A stretch of 64,000 nt of DNA from Rhodosorus marinus (taxonomy: Eukaryota; Rhodophyta; Stylonematophyceae; Stylonematales; Stylonemataceae). Positions 12,318 to 23,513 of the stretch are shown piece by piece (within the stretch, counting starts at the first letter, position 1; each line of letters opens with the position of its first letter). Location of the stretch: positions 2,499,001 to 2,563,000 of the forward strand of contig JAMWBK010000005.1 of assembly GCA_029953675.1 (NCBI GenBank), read 5' to 3'. The position numbers were made by a program, and so were the translations under genes. Under the pieces are notes generated by a model. The model was not told the origin of the DNA and did not search any database. It worked only from the letters and a program-made list of their open reading frames with translations.

Positions 12318-13033
12318 CTAACCGTAGTTGAGTCTAGCCAATATCAACGTTGAGAACGAGTTCAGTTCCTGGAAGACGTGATCCAAACTCTTCCCTTGCT
12401 TTTCTGCTTACCTAAACATATCATTGTGAACCCAGTAACCACCTTCCTTCGGCATGAGATGGAAGGTCTGGGAGAACTTGATAGGATTAGTGCTGTCATC
12501 GACGAGGAGCTGTCCCGACACAAAAACGAGTATCGAGTTCGGCTGCGCGGCGACAACGGGTTGGACATCGAATGTTGTCACCTGATGTTGTACTCTTTGG
12601 AATGAAAGGTTCTGCAACAGACGAGATCACTTCAATCTTAGTAACTTTGATCAACAGCGTGAAAGAGATAAGATGGGGGGTTTCATCGCGGCAATCCATA
12701 CCGCGAGCTTCTGTACGATCGCTTCTGCGCCCATGAATGTCTCGCCTTCGAAGGAAAGCATCGAGTTCCCTTGCTGCAAATCAAGACGAGAGAAGCGGGT
12801 TAGAAGCAAAATCCACGCTCCTCCAGCGGAACAAAATCAAATTCAAGACAAAAAACAATCCTCAAAGTAAAACGACCAGAAAGCTCACGACTATACCCAA
12901 TTCCACCCACATCCAGAAGAATCGCGATCTCCATACTTACATACAAAGACACCAATCCCGCACGATTCGTATCAAACGTTGAATAATAGTGCTTTACAAA
13001 AGCCTCTCCAATCTGCTGATATTGATCACCCAT
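12318..13033 (-). CDS. NTF2: Nuclear transport factor 2 (NTF2)
   Basis: Imports RanGDP into the nucleus and so maintains the Ran gradient. Seen: four exons, 13033-12941, 12773-12702, 12611-12412 and a 16-nt last exon 12333-12318, giving 126 residues, almost the family's usual 125-127. The start IGEAFVKHYYSTFDTNR, the middle QGNSMLSFEGE and the C-terminus ending DMFRLNYG are diagnostic. The tiny last exon encodes only the final few residues (LNYG) and the stop, and is supported by an exact phase match and the conserved LNYG ending. NTF2 is a homodimeric cone-fold protein that binds FG nucleoporins; Nup54 is encoded about 1.5 kb away on the same strand. Confidence 0.95.
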
Positions 13034-13867
13034 CCTCACCAACAAAAACAAACAAAAAAAAACACACAAAACAACTCCAACAACACGCACAAAATCCCTC
13101 CCCTCTACCTTCCCAAAGTACTTCGATCAATTGACTCTTCCTTTTATCCCTTTCCTTCCTCCCGCTCCAACCTTCTTCTAAGCAACAAATCCTTCCTTAA
13201 CCTCCACCTTTCTATCAATGAGAAACTTTCCCATTGTCACCTTCCCCCTCCTCCCAGCCCTCCTCCCTCTGCCCCAACTCTTTTCCCACTATCAATTCGA
13301 TCACTATTCCCATCGCAAAAAAAAATCCACGCACGCCATCTATTTATACCATAACAAAAATACCTTATACCGTCTAAATATCTTTCAAATTACTTTCATT
13401 AATCCGAATCGTGACTACTCAGAGATATAGTAAAAACGATATAAAGAATCTATTCGTTATTGATTGATAAATTGAAGTTTGGAATATTTGCAAAGGGGTG
13501 AACAAAATTTAATGTTTTGAATATTGTTAATTAAAATGAATATTCTGGGAAGAGTACGACAATAAAAAGGGTCCGGATTGTTTTATATTGATTTATCAAG
13601 TTGATTGATTGTCGTTGGAGGTTGATGAACAACACAATGAATGGACGTTCACTGATCCATCAATGGGATCGCTCGGTGGGGTTGCGGTCCGATGATTGCA
13701 TTAGGTTTCTCAGTAGTGAGTCCTCTGGTTTTTTGGTCTGGTTTAGATGATATCGGAGGACAGCGTCGAAGTTTGGCAGAAGTCTGTGAGCGATTAATCA
13801 ACTTGTAATGACTTAGTTAGGATGCGGCGCGGTCATTTAGGGTTTGAAAGTAGTTCTTGTGAGTTGG
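13034..13867. other. Intergenic region between the NTF2 and SAC3-like genes
   Basis: About 830 bp. The NTF2-proximal half is C/T-rich on the plus strand, the rest is AT-rich. No gene or repeat is supported. Confidence 0.5.
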
Positions 13868-14713
13868 TCAGGTACCGGTCTTCTTCGATTTGGGCCTCCT
13901 GAACTGTAGCTCTTCGTTATCGATGGAGTTAATATCCTTAAGGTCAGGTCGCGTCTCCTCCAGGATAGATAGGACGAGCTCTGAGTCTGTTTGAAGCGCG
14001 TGAGCAACGTAAGCAAGCTCCAGCGAGAGGAAAGCCTTTGCAAACTGCATCAGTGCGCGTCTCCTTATCTCAGTCGCGGCGATCATCGTCAATCTTTTGG
14101 AAGAGTCGTACGGTGCTCCTTTTGCGGTCTCAAAATATCTCACCGGGTCAGGCTTTCTCGCGTATGATATGCAAGATGTTACGAACTCCAGATGCCCTGC
14201 ATCCTTGAGTCCTAGAATAAGTTGTCTTGGGTTCCACTTTACTAGGCCATGCAGCAAAGCCCTGTTAGTGCAAAATTCTTTGTACCTTGGGGAATCAGGT
14301 TGATAGAAATCCTGCAGTAGTCTCGTGGAGACCTGTGAGTAGACTTTCATATCCTCGGCAAAGAGAGATGCATCGGCTGCAGACTCATATATAGCAATCA
14401 AAACGTCATTTTCCGCAGAGCCCGAGGTTGCGGTCATGGTTAGCCTTCGAAATCCTCTAGTCACTTCCTCCCATTCGTCACCGGAGGACCCACCGTCCTT
14501 CGACTGAAGGACCTTCATTCTGTCTCTCAGCTTTTCCAAGGCGGATAAGAGCGAGTCTCTATCCTTCTCACGAGCAGGAGTTCTCGTCAATCCGTCCTGG
14601 CCTCCAATAACAAGTTCAGAAAAGCGCTGAACGACCGGCCCTCCAGAACCCCTCTCGAATCGCTCTTTCCGCCGGGCTCTGGCCGTAGCGGACTCCTCCA
14701 CAAAAGTGTTCAT
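13868..14713 (-). CDS. SAC3/GANP-like domain protein, intronless
   Basis: Probably related to SAC3/GANP/LENG8-type proteins, helical and PCI-like proteins that act in mRNA export or transcription-coupled complexes. Seen: one open frame of 281 residues from an ATG. The N-terminal 60 residues are charged. From about residue 100 there is an all-helical region with a stretch resembling the SAC3 core: an acidic helix followed by YSQVSTRLLQDFYQ, then repeated helices with RYFETAKGAPYDSSKRL and a following RRRALMQFAKAFLSLEL. The Lys/Arg-rich C-terminus could be a nuclear signal. The family call rests on pattern recognition; a generic PCI or TPR-like helical protein is the alternative. Confidence 0.55.
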   Translation of the reverse strand: MNTFVEESATARARRKERFERGSGGPVVQRFSELVIGGQDGLTRTPAREKDRDSLLSALEKLRDRMKVLQSKDGGSSGDEWEEVTRGFRRLTMTATSGSAENDVLIAIYESAADASLFAEDMKVYSQVSTRLLQDFYQPDSPRYKEFCTNRALLHGLVKWNPRQLILGLKDAGHLEFVTSCISYARKPDPVRYFETAKGAPYDSSKRLTMIAATEIRRRALMQFAKAFLSLELAYVAHALQTDSELVLSILEETRPDLKDINSIDNEELQFRRPKSKKTGT

Positions 14714-16168
14714 GTCGAAATCGGTCTTACGCGAAGCTCATCAACATCTGGTCTCCTCATAGAAACCAAACGATTCTTGAAACCTACAGCAGGCACTAGC
14801 CATGAGAGTAACTTGCCGAAAAACGATCTCATTCAATGAATCCAACGTGCGTCGATTCCCCCAACGGATCTGGTTTCCTTCCGTGTTTCGATATCCAAAC
14901 GCCACAAGAAGGTTCTACCACGTGGATGCAAACATTGGCTTGCGAAGATCTCCTCGGAGATTCTTCTACAATGTCGATGATGATGAAAACGACAGCGACT
15001 TGATTGACGACTTTCGCGGATCCGCAGGAGAAACGGTCCGTCCTGATTCTTCATGAGGAGTGTGCACTCCCCGGAGATACTCCAATACGGGAAGATGGAG
15101 CTGTTGGTGAGGCTGTCGCTGATGGTGACGAAGCAGCGGAGGTTTGTGATCATCAAGAACATCACGCTTGTTGATGAGCACAAACGGTTACTTGAGCTCT
15201 TGACCGAATCCTCATCGCGTCCACCTTGCTTGGAGCTGGTATTTCCCACTGATGGGGCTAGGAACAGGACTGGACGGTTTTGCTTAGGTCACAACTCGGT
15301 TCAACAATATCCTAGGACCCAACTTCGCTCGTGATTTGTGCGGAGCTTACGAGTTGGATCTGGTCTTGCGCATTATTTACGAGAATCTGCTCAGAGCGGG
15401 TCTCTATTCCATTCTTTCTGGCCTCAATAGCAGAATTGCGTTGCCAGAAGAGTTTTATCTGCTGGATAAAAAGAACTTGCCCAAGAGGGAATGTAGTTCC
15501 GCCGCTACAGTGGCTGCAACATGCCGGCATGTCGACCCTCTTCTGCTGATCCCAGTACCCTGCACGTTTCTCAGTCGCCTAGGTTTATTTGCGTGTTCAG
15601 TTCTAACGTTCTTTGCGAACATTGCAGATTGATGGGTATTGACTGATGGCTGTACGCACGATTGCAAGCGAATGCTTGGTTCTTTTCAAACGCACACCAG
15701 GAAACAAAACACTGTTTACACGGGGCCATCACTACTAGTACCCTGGAAGCTAGAGAAGATTTGCCCACCAACCAGCTCGCATAAGGCCTGGTCAGCGTCG
15801 TCAGCTCTCCGGCCTGCTGTGATATCGGTTTCGAGCTTCCTGGGAGAGGGTTCAACACAAGGGTTTACTTGCAAAAGACCGAGACGCCTCATCAGTTTAC
15901 GACTAGTAGATTTATACCCTACTCAGATCGCTGACTCAATCCTGCGACTTCATGACGCGAACGGTTCCAACACTACCGCGACAAAGAGAGTAGAATAAAT
16001 GATTACAGAGTTTTATTTTCTTGCTCCTTTCTAAAAAATGCGCGATACAAAATTTTTAGCTCCTCGCGGTACGAACGATTGGATCTGAAATATCCAACCT
16101 TGACAAAAGCAAGCGCTACTGTCCAAAAAACAGGCCCTGCTTCGCAAGAGCCTCAGCGTGCTCCCCCC
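14714..16168. other. Unresolved stretch with coding-like frames on both strands
   Basis: No gene model closes. On the plus strand, frames at 15053-15238 and 15316-15632 both look protein-like, but joining them at the visible GT (15239) and AG (15315) breaks the frame. On the minus strand, 15249-14833 and 15530-15312 are also open. A convincing intron end (branch-like CTAAC, then TTTGCGAACATTGCAG) sits at about 15604-15628 on the plus strand. A small spliced gene is possible, but I cannot say on which strand. Confidence 0.3.
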
Positions 16169-17647
16169 TCAGTCGGTGGAAACTGTGCTCACTACAGAGC
16201 CCTCTCCAGAAAATCCTTCCATGCTAGCGGAGCTAAACAAGAATCCAGGAATCGTAGGGTTCTTTGGAAGCTTCTTCTCTCCAGGAAACATTGCTGCCAT
16301 CACCTTCGGAAAACCTCCATCCCAGAATCCCTCCTTTTGAGCCCTGCTGGCAGTCCCTCTACTTCTCTCAAGGCTTGCCAAGGAGTCGCAGGACATTTGC
16401 CTCTCCCGATGTGTGTCACGGACGTCTCTTAGAAAACCTTCATTCCTGCTGTACACGGCTTCCCACGAGACTCCAGAGAAAAATGCATGCTCTCTCACTT
16501 CATCAAAGGACATGCGGTTCGCTCCATCTACATCCATCAAAGATCTGATAAGACTTTGAGCGTCTGCTGGAACATCCTCCGGGAAAAACAATCTTCCGGC
16601 GCTAACCGATTTGAAATACTTCTCCCTGTTCTTTGCGTAATATGGAGTGCGCCCAACAATAAGCATAAATATCAAGCAGCCCAGGGAGTACTTGTCCACG
16701 TTAAATCCGTAGCGCTTGCCCTCCACAACCTCAGGGGCCATATATCCCAGCGTGCCGCAAAAGCTCTGGGTAAGTATCGGGTCCACCCCAATGAATTTGG
16801 ACAGGCCAAAGTCCGCAAGTTTCACGTGTCCTTCCGAGTCCAACAAAATGTTCTCAGGTTTCAAGTCTCTATATACAATTCCGTTCTGGTGCAAATCCTC
16901 CAGAGCCACGACAGTCTCTGCCACGATCTGTTTCAATTGCTTCAAACTAAGACGGTAATTTCTCTTCCGCATGTACTTCTCCAGGTCCCCTCCGGAGCAA
17001 TACTCTGTGACAATGTACAAGTTGTCTTCGCTCTGGAAAGCAGAGTGAAGCTTAACGAAGAAAGGATTTTGTCCCACCAACTCCAGCGTTAGGCGCTCGT
17101 TGATTAGCCTCTTCAAAGCCTTTTCATTGGACATTCTGGACTTTTCCATTACTTTGATGGCCACCTTTGCGCCGGTTGCCTTTTCTACTGCAAGGTAAAC
17201 AGCTCCAGTAGCTCCCTTGCCTATCACTTTCAAGACCTCAAAGTCTTTCATTGATACTGCCTGGAGCTCAGCTGCACACAGAATGCTCTCTCGCCAGCAT
17301 TTATATTTGTCGGCTTCAGGTTTGATCGTGAAGCTCATCTTGTCCGAGTAGAAACACGTGACAGTGCGATTCTTATCGCTATACTCTACCTGGCTAAACT
17401 CAAGCGGAAACGAGAACAGCTCTTCCTTCTTTCCCATCGCCTTCGCGTGAAACACCAAGGTAGTGCACCTCAGCTCCAGAAATACTTGCTCCCAATCCTT
17501 TGCAAAGAAATGCTTCTTGAACGTCGCCAAAACATAGCCACTCAATACAACTGGTTGTCGCAGAACAAGCCTCTGCCACTCCTCTGACATATTCGTGGTT
17601 TTCACCACAGGAGAAACAAACTCTTCAATCATCTTCTTCGACTCCAT
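16169..17647 (-). CDS. AGC-family Ser/Thr protein kinase with N-terminal PH-like domain (Akt/PKB type), intronless
   Basis: Signalling kinase. Seen: one 492-residue open frame. Residues about 33-128 resemble a pleckstrin-homology domain, ending in a tryptophan-containing helix (CWRESILCAAEL). The kinase domain starts near 134: Gly-rich loop GKGATGAV 143-150, catalytic Lys165 in VAIK, YRDLKPEN with catalytic Asp261, DFG 279-281, activation segment ending GTLGYMAPE 298-306. AGC features include HSAFQSEDNLYIVTEY and the GT-x-GYMAPE form. Odd points: DKYSLGC replaces the usual D-W/I-S-LG, and no clear hydrophobic motif (FxxF-S/T-Y) is visible in the C-terminal tail. PH binding to phosphoinositides and membrane recruitment are family inference. 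The lack of introns contrasts with most neighbours. Confidence 0.9.
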   Translation of the reverse strand: MESKKMIEEFVSPVVKTTNMSEEWQRLVLRQPVVLSGYVLATFKKHFFAKDWEQVFLELRCTTLVFHAKAMGKKEELFSFPLEFSQVEYSDKNRTVTCFYSDKMSFTIKPEADKYKCWRESILCAAELQAVSMKDFEVLKVIGKGATGAVYLAVEKATGAKVAIKVMEKSRMSNEKALKRLINERLTLELVGQNPFFVKLHSAFQSEDNLYIVTEYCSGGDLEKYMRKRNYRLSLKQLKQIVAETVVALEDLHQNGIVYRDLKPENILLDSEGHVKLADFGLSKFIGVDPILTQSFCGTLGYMAPEVVEGKRYGFNVDKYSLGCLIFMLIVGRTPYYAKNREKYFKSVSAGRLFFPEDVPADAQSLIRSLMDVDGANRMSFDEVREHAFFSGVSWEAVYSRNEGFLRDVRDTHRERQMSCDSLASLERSRGTASRAQKEGFWDGGFPKVMAAMFPGEKKLPKNPTIPGFLFSSASMEGFSGEGSVVSTVSTD

Positions 17648-19354
17648 CCTTCCCCAATAAAGACCGAGGGATCAGCCCAAAGCAGCCGCAATTCAAACGA
17701 ACAATTCCTCCCAAACGATCGTCACATCCCAAGCAATCTCATACCCATCTTCCTTTCCACCCTCGGAACTTGAGTTGTCAACCTGCTTTCACCTGTAACG
17801 GCGTTGGGGTCTGTTGGACGACAATCATTCCTGTCACAGTAACCAAACCCGTCTTTAACACTGCTACCTCGAAAAACCGGCGGCGGCCAACCCAACCCAA
17901 TCTCCTCATCACATGAACAGTGTTTATAGCAATCCCGAAACAGCCAACTTCAACCCCCACAAAAAAGCCGATGCTCCAGGTGTTTTGTAGGTACAAAACA
18001 CGTTCACCAAAAAATCCCCTTTCAGCAATAACCAGTCTCACAAATTCCAACTATTCGATTTTAGAGTAAATTACAAGACCCGACATTTAACTTCTTGACA
18101 AAAAACCAAAAAATCGACTGTTTTCGAACGGGGGTGGTCCTCCAAACCCCACCCAGCACGACCTGATAAATATTTCTTCATTGCTAGATACGAAAATGGC
18201 CACTCAACTGCCCCCTCCCTCTAACACTCACCGCCCCTCCAATTGATTCAATCAATTGATCAGTCATTTCAGGGGGATGTAGAAGTTTCGATGACTTAAT
18301 AGGTAAAGTTTCTTTTTTGGTGTAGAATCCGGAGAAAATCTTTTTGACCGGGGGTAGGGTCCTAACGACTTCATCAATTCTTCTGGTATTTAACCGCCCT
18401 TACATTAGCAAGCAGACAATAGCTTACCAGCGACTCCCCCTCCCCCCCAAGGGCAAAGGGTTTCCTGCATATTGACTATACTATATATAGTATGGAATAT
18501 GCTGTAACATATTAAAGTTTTGTAAAATATAAGGACCTCCTTATCCCAGCTATAAACATTCTCACGGAACGCAGCGAAGAAAATGGCTCAATGATTTCCC
18601 CACCTGTCCAACCTCTGATTCTATATTATCACTTACCCTCGATCGACCACCCCCCGCCCTTTGCATGAATAAGTGGAAGAATGTCCCAGAGCCCTAGCCT
18701 AGGTTGCCAATCAGTTTACCCTTGGCTGCTCTTAGAGTAAGCAATTGGCAATATCTTCCCCGGGGTGCAAAACAGCCACGTCTGTCCCCAAAAGATGGAA
18801 TGAGGTGCTAAATTGTCCTTAATTGTTTGCTGATGTGCTCGCACGAGGGGTTGTGATGATGCGAAACACCAGACTTAATCCGTTCTAATCAAAATTCGTT
18901 ATAGAATTTATATTAAACGGGATTCCTTCGTAGACGCAACACGGTAACCCCTGTAGTAAGCAAGATACATCGTGAAGTTGTTTTTTTTTATGAAACCGAG
19001 GGTACCTCAACAATACAGACATTAGTGCGAACTAAATTGCCTACAAAAAAAGGTCCTTTTTGCAGATTTAGCAAAGTAAAGCAAGGCGGGGCAGGTGGAA
19101 AATTATTTTTCCTTAGGCTATCCCCCCTGGAACTAATTTTTCAACAAAATCAATTTGAGAGCAAACATTTCCGCGGACAAGCCAAACTCCACGACAAACA
19201 AGCCAAGGGCAAGAAATACCCAATCGCTATGAAATATGGGGAATCACAAAAATTCAAAAAGATTTATTGGGGATTGAGTGTCTCATTTGGGTTTGGCTGT
19301 TTTGAGCAACTGACCATCTATTGTGACTTGTGGGTGTCATCCATTTATGATTGG
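17648..19354. other. Gene-poor region
   Basis: About 1.7 kb upstream of the kinase. No supportable gene. Open frames at 17778-18050 (-) and 19025-19393 (+) have no motif or splice structure. A short palindromic AT element lies near 18478-18492. Confidence 0.4.
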
Positions 19355-20574
19355 TTACTTGAACGAAAAGCTCACGTTGATTGGACAATTTGAATTTATT
19401 CTGATTGGGACACTGTCAGTTAGTGAATTAAGGCTGACCTCGTCCGATATTTGGCCTGCCTTGCAGAAATCTTGGATAGCCGCTACTCCGAAAGGTTCCA
19501 CAGGAACTGTTTGGAAGGGTTCATGTATCAAATCTAGCTCAATATAGAACACGGAGTGGGTTACTTACAATAACCAAAAGACCATGAGTTTGTCCGTCAC
19601 TTATGGCGAAGCCAATTTTTGGACCAATGATAGTTGGATAAAACTCATGCCGTGTCTTCCCTTCTCTTAGAACACCCAACGGTGTCGTGATCAGGTTTCC
19701 CACGCATGACGAAACCGAACCGACTCTTCAAGAATTAAACGTGTTTTTGAGTATGTCAGTTGAACATCGCCAACATTCATCCCGAGCCAGTTAACTGCCG
19801 GCATGTGTTGAATGTATAGTTGAACGACGATTGTGGGGATGGTGCTCTGCGCTGGTCGATGAAAACGGTCTGCTTCTCGTTATCACTCGCAGGAAGATTT
19901 TATTTTACATAACAGGTGATATGCTGTCCCGGTGCACAACGTAGATCCATACGTCGCGCGTCAAGACGCGACGATTAGAGCTTGTACCCAGATGTACGCG
20001 GAGCTCTAAAGCTAACTAGTGCCTTGTACATTGGGTTGTCATAAAACGTCCGATAAAGGTTATCGGACGCATAGTGTGAAAGGTTTTTCGTAGGTAGTGA
20101 ATAGCGATGCAGATATGGGGGAGGTGCCTGTATAAAAGTATTCGAAAAAACCATACCGACTGAAAGTCGAAGAAAACTGTCCGGTATTCAATCAACTTAA
20201 TCCAATAGGTCCTGCTTCATGGAAGAGGTAGAAGTCCACCAATCTACTTTAAGTCGACTGAACCTCCTCAACTGGAAGATTCAGATTCCGACCGTTGTTG
20301 AACCTCACAAAACGGGGTATCGATGAACCTTCCAATTCCAATTCCCAGATTTTAGAAACCCCTCTTCGAAACAGAGTCTAGGCTTGCTCTCGAATGCACC
20401 GCCTGCGGTATACTTGGAATTGAACTTCAATGCTGTTGTAAAACCGCCAAATCCTCTGTCGCTGCCACCGTGCTGTGCTCACACCACCAATACAGTTGAA
20501 TGACTAACCTTCCTCATGTTGAAGTTCTTTAACACCTCATCGATACCCTGTCGCCCCCCCTCTCGATATTCCAT
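19355..20574 (-). CDS. Candidate five-exon gene, unrecognised, with an apparent one-base frameshift
   Basis: I do not recognise the product. Model: exons 20574-20509 (starting ATG), 20472-20329, 20127-20017, 19846-19569 and 19459-19355 (TAA). The first, second, third and last exons keep phase 0 with GT-AG borders. Exon 4 reads well in one frame from 19846 (IVVQLYIQHMPAVNW) to about 19725 and then only in another frame (VGNLITTPLGVLREGKT) to its donor; its length is one base short of a whole number of codons. About 234 residues, no membrane segment, alternating beta-type residues at the end. It may be a decayed gene, a sequencing error, or a wrong model: the antisense frames here also look open. 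Confidence 0.38.
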
Positions 20575-23513
20575 TGTGTGATTCGATCAGACGTGAATGC
20601 AAAAAGCATCACAAAAAGCGGGTTGATAACTGCACTTCCTCTGCCTGGAGCGGAAAATTTGTGTCAATGCGCTTCGCAACGCTAGTAAGCCTTGCGAAGC
20701 TTACCAGGACTTTGGCTCACTAAAATGCTCTGGAGGTTGTCCAGTGTACGCCGGGGTGATGTCTCTGGTTCTGTTTCCTTTTTTGGCTTGGCGACATCCT
20801 ACTACAGACAAAAAAAACCGGCGCCACACGGTAGGCGATGAATCCCTGGGATGATCCAACCGACCAACTCCATAGGTTCCAGTTCCTTCGCAGCTTAGTT
20901 CTTAGATTAAAAAATCTCCTGCATTGCCATTGGCTCATCCCTTCAGTCTACAAATTTCTCTGTCTCTCACGCTATGGCTATTTGGACGGACTTCCCAATA
21001 TGTTCTTCTTCTTGTTCTTAGTCAGTAGCCTGTTGTTTCATGCTAGCGACGAGACTGTGCTCTTAAGTCCCAACACCCCACGGCCAGCCTTGGCGATGGG
21101 TCGCAGAAAAAAAGATTGAAGTCCAATACATAACCTTGTCGTTGATTGACGAATCCTATTTTTATTTATAATTCATGTCCGGTATTTTTTTTCTCGGACA
21201 CTAGAAGAGAACACACTAATTATTATGCAAATAATCTTCGGCTAACACCTTATCGGATTGTCCGATATCAATTAAACCTTATTGGACCAGGGCATATCGG
21301 ACATAGCTGACACCCTAGTACAGAACGATGACAGAATATTAGAAATAAGTGTGTTTATTTTAAGTTTTATGAGAGCCTCGTGTCGGTTTTAGGTCATGAT
21401 ATGTATTTAGCTTTCTGCGGAACGAGCCAATTGTGAACTTTTTAGTCCTCGACCGCAATGAATATATTAGTACACAATATCCAACAGGTTGGAATTAGAC
21501 GTGTATTCCTTGATCTAGCTCAATACGGGATAAAACTAAGGTCTTTCACCTTGAAACCTGAGAGAAAAACCCTTACGGATATTTTGATATGTTAGGACAC
21601 GTGGATAATTTTAAGAAGCGTTCCGAAATAGTCATCTATATTATATTATTATTCTATATTTACCCTCCAATCAAACATAAACAAGACTTATTTTCGGATA
21701 CAAGAGCAAATTTGGAGCCTGGTCGGGTCGTCAACGTATATACATATTAATTGTATAGATTAAGATTTTTTGATCTTTTAGGAAATTTTGTAAGCCGACA
21801 TATTTCCACATGGGATTCTGTTGGCAACTCCCGTGCTTTGGCTTGATACTGGGAATCCTTTGCCGGATGCAGGATTGGAGGCTTGTTGTATTGATGGCAG
21901 CAAAAGCAAAAATATTAGTTCTCAACGTGTTTTGGTGTTGTTTTTTTTTCTCTTCGACTCTGCAGGTTGTTCAACGTTTTGATCGCGGTGGAAAAGGTGG
22001 TCAAAGAACAGCCTATGGGGTGGGCAGGGGTTTGTCGTGGCCGATACATTGAGAATGTGAATGATTAAGCACAGTTTCGGGTCCCCAGAATTTTCGAGCC
22101 GTTGGAAAATCTTTTACTGACACGCTACTAGTTTCACTTCGTTTTCGACCATGGCTGCTCTTGAGCGCCGTGATCCCATGACGCGCTTTAAATGTGCACG
22201 ACTGAGCTTGGGGCTATGGCGTTGGTTCTCCGGGGAACGAGGTTTTTACGTCCTCCTTAGCTTGTCCGGTTAGTATAACGAGGTTCCTAGTCTCGGCCTG
22301 GAGAGGTTCGAAAGAAAGACTAGATTTTTTTTGTCAGCGCACCAGGATGGACTGTCGTGCTCAAACGGCAACAATCAGTCTGTTCTCGCAATTCTTTGGA
22401 ACAAATGAGAACCCTGGCCCATCTGATCGTATCCATTACCCACTTCTTCGACTTCCATCTGTCGATGTTAGAAGTGAATCTATCCTGGCGGGTGGGGGGC
22501 TAATCGAAGTGCGCTCCAGCTCGAATCTGGTTCAATTCATATCCATCATCAAGCCCTGACTTGGCTCTGATACAGCTCGGCAAGAACAGTGCCGCGGGAT
22601 CGTTTAGTTTGTCGTTCCAACTTGGTGTCCATACATACTTGGCCGAACCGGACTCCATCTGTGTTTGAAGGGGGCCGACAGAACTCTGAAAATGCAAACG
22701 CTCCTACATAGAGAGAAGGGCAAATGAAGTAGTCATAGTTGGTGGCCATATTTTAGGTGCACTGGATTGTGTGGAGTAGTTGAGTACCGCCTGGGCTTGC
22801 CTCAATCACTGTCCTGGACGCCCCACAGTCTCGCTAGCACTGCGGCTGCTTATCCTTTGCCGTGTGCTGTTTGCCCTAATCATAGACGTTGCAGGAATCC
22901 CACGAGTAGTCTATCCAATACCAAGCCTGGCTACCACCAGTACTTTAGATTGAAGAAGAGCTGAAGCAATCATGGAGAAACTCGCGGAGCCGAGCCAGTT
23001 TTGTTGTTAAGGGCGACTTGACTTCTATGCGGAGCGAAGCAAAGTTTGTGCACGAACGAGAGTAGCTTGAAACTCCCCCTTGGCTACCTGATTTGGCAAC
23101 AGCCCGTTTGCTGAAGTACTGCGGCTTGTGCTTGCTTTTCGAGGCTATGAGCTTTGAGAAAACACGAAATGTACTCCTCGCACAACACAGCCAAGCGTTG
23201 CCGAATCGGCCACGATCACAGTTGGGATTTGCATATGTCCTCCGGAGCTGCTGCCATCGCTTGTCGACAACGCAATTCCTCCCGTCGTCCTTTTGCTTCC
23301 TCTAGTGGTCAAATTTCTCGCCGGAAGAGTGAATCAGAAACAATCGAACGCGGGCTTCGAGCGCAGCTTTCGGAGATGCCGCTGAGCATCGGATGAAGCA
23401 AGTGAAATTAAAGTTAAAAGTTGCTTTTTTTTTCAGAAATGACAAGAACGTGTAGCTCGCACGGCTAGACAGCTTTCATCATTAAATCAAATTTGGACAA
23501 ACAATAGCCTCTG
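20575..23513. other. Gene-poor, partly AT-rich region
   Basis: About 2.9 kb. No gene model closes. 21130-21800 is AT-rich and holds small inverted repeats built on TCCGATA (for example 21251-21267). At 23390-23040 the minus strand has a long frame interrupted only by two TGA codons, and the plus strand is open too. 22749-22547 (-) starts with an ATG but has no resolvable continuation. I assign nothing. Confidence 0.35.

Noticed and set aside
23040-23396. Minus-strand frame with two in-frame TGA codons, a possible selenoprotein
   Set aside because: The frame is otherwise open and protein-like, but neither TGA lies in a redox motif such as CxxU, no SECIS element is visible, and the plus strand is equally open over the same bases.
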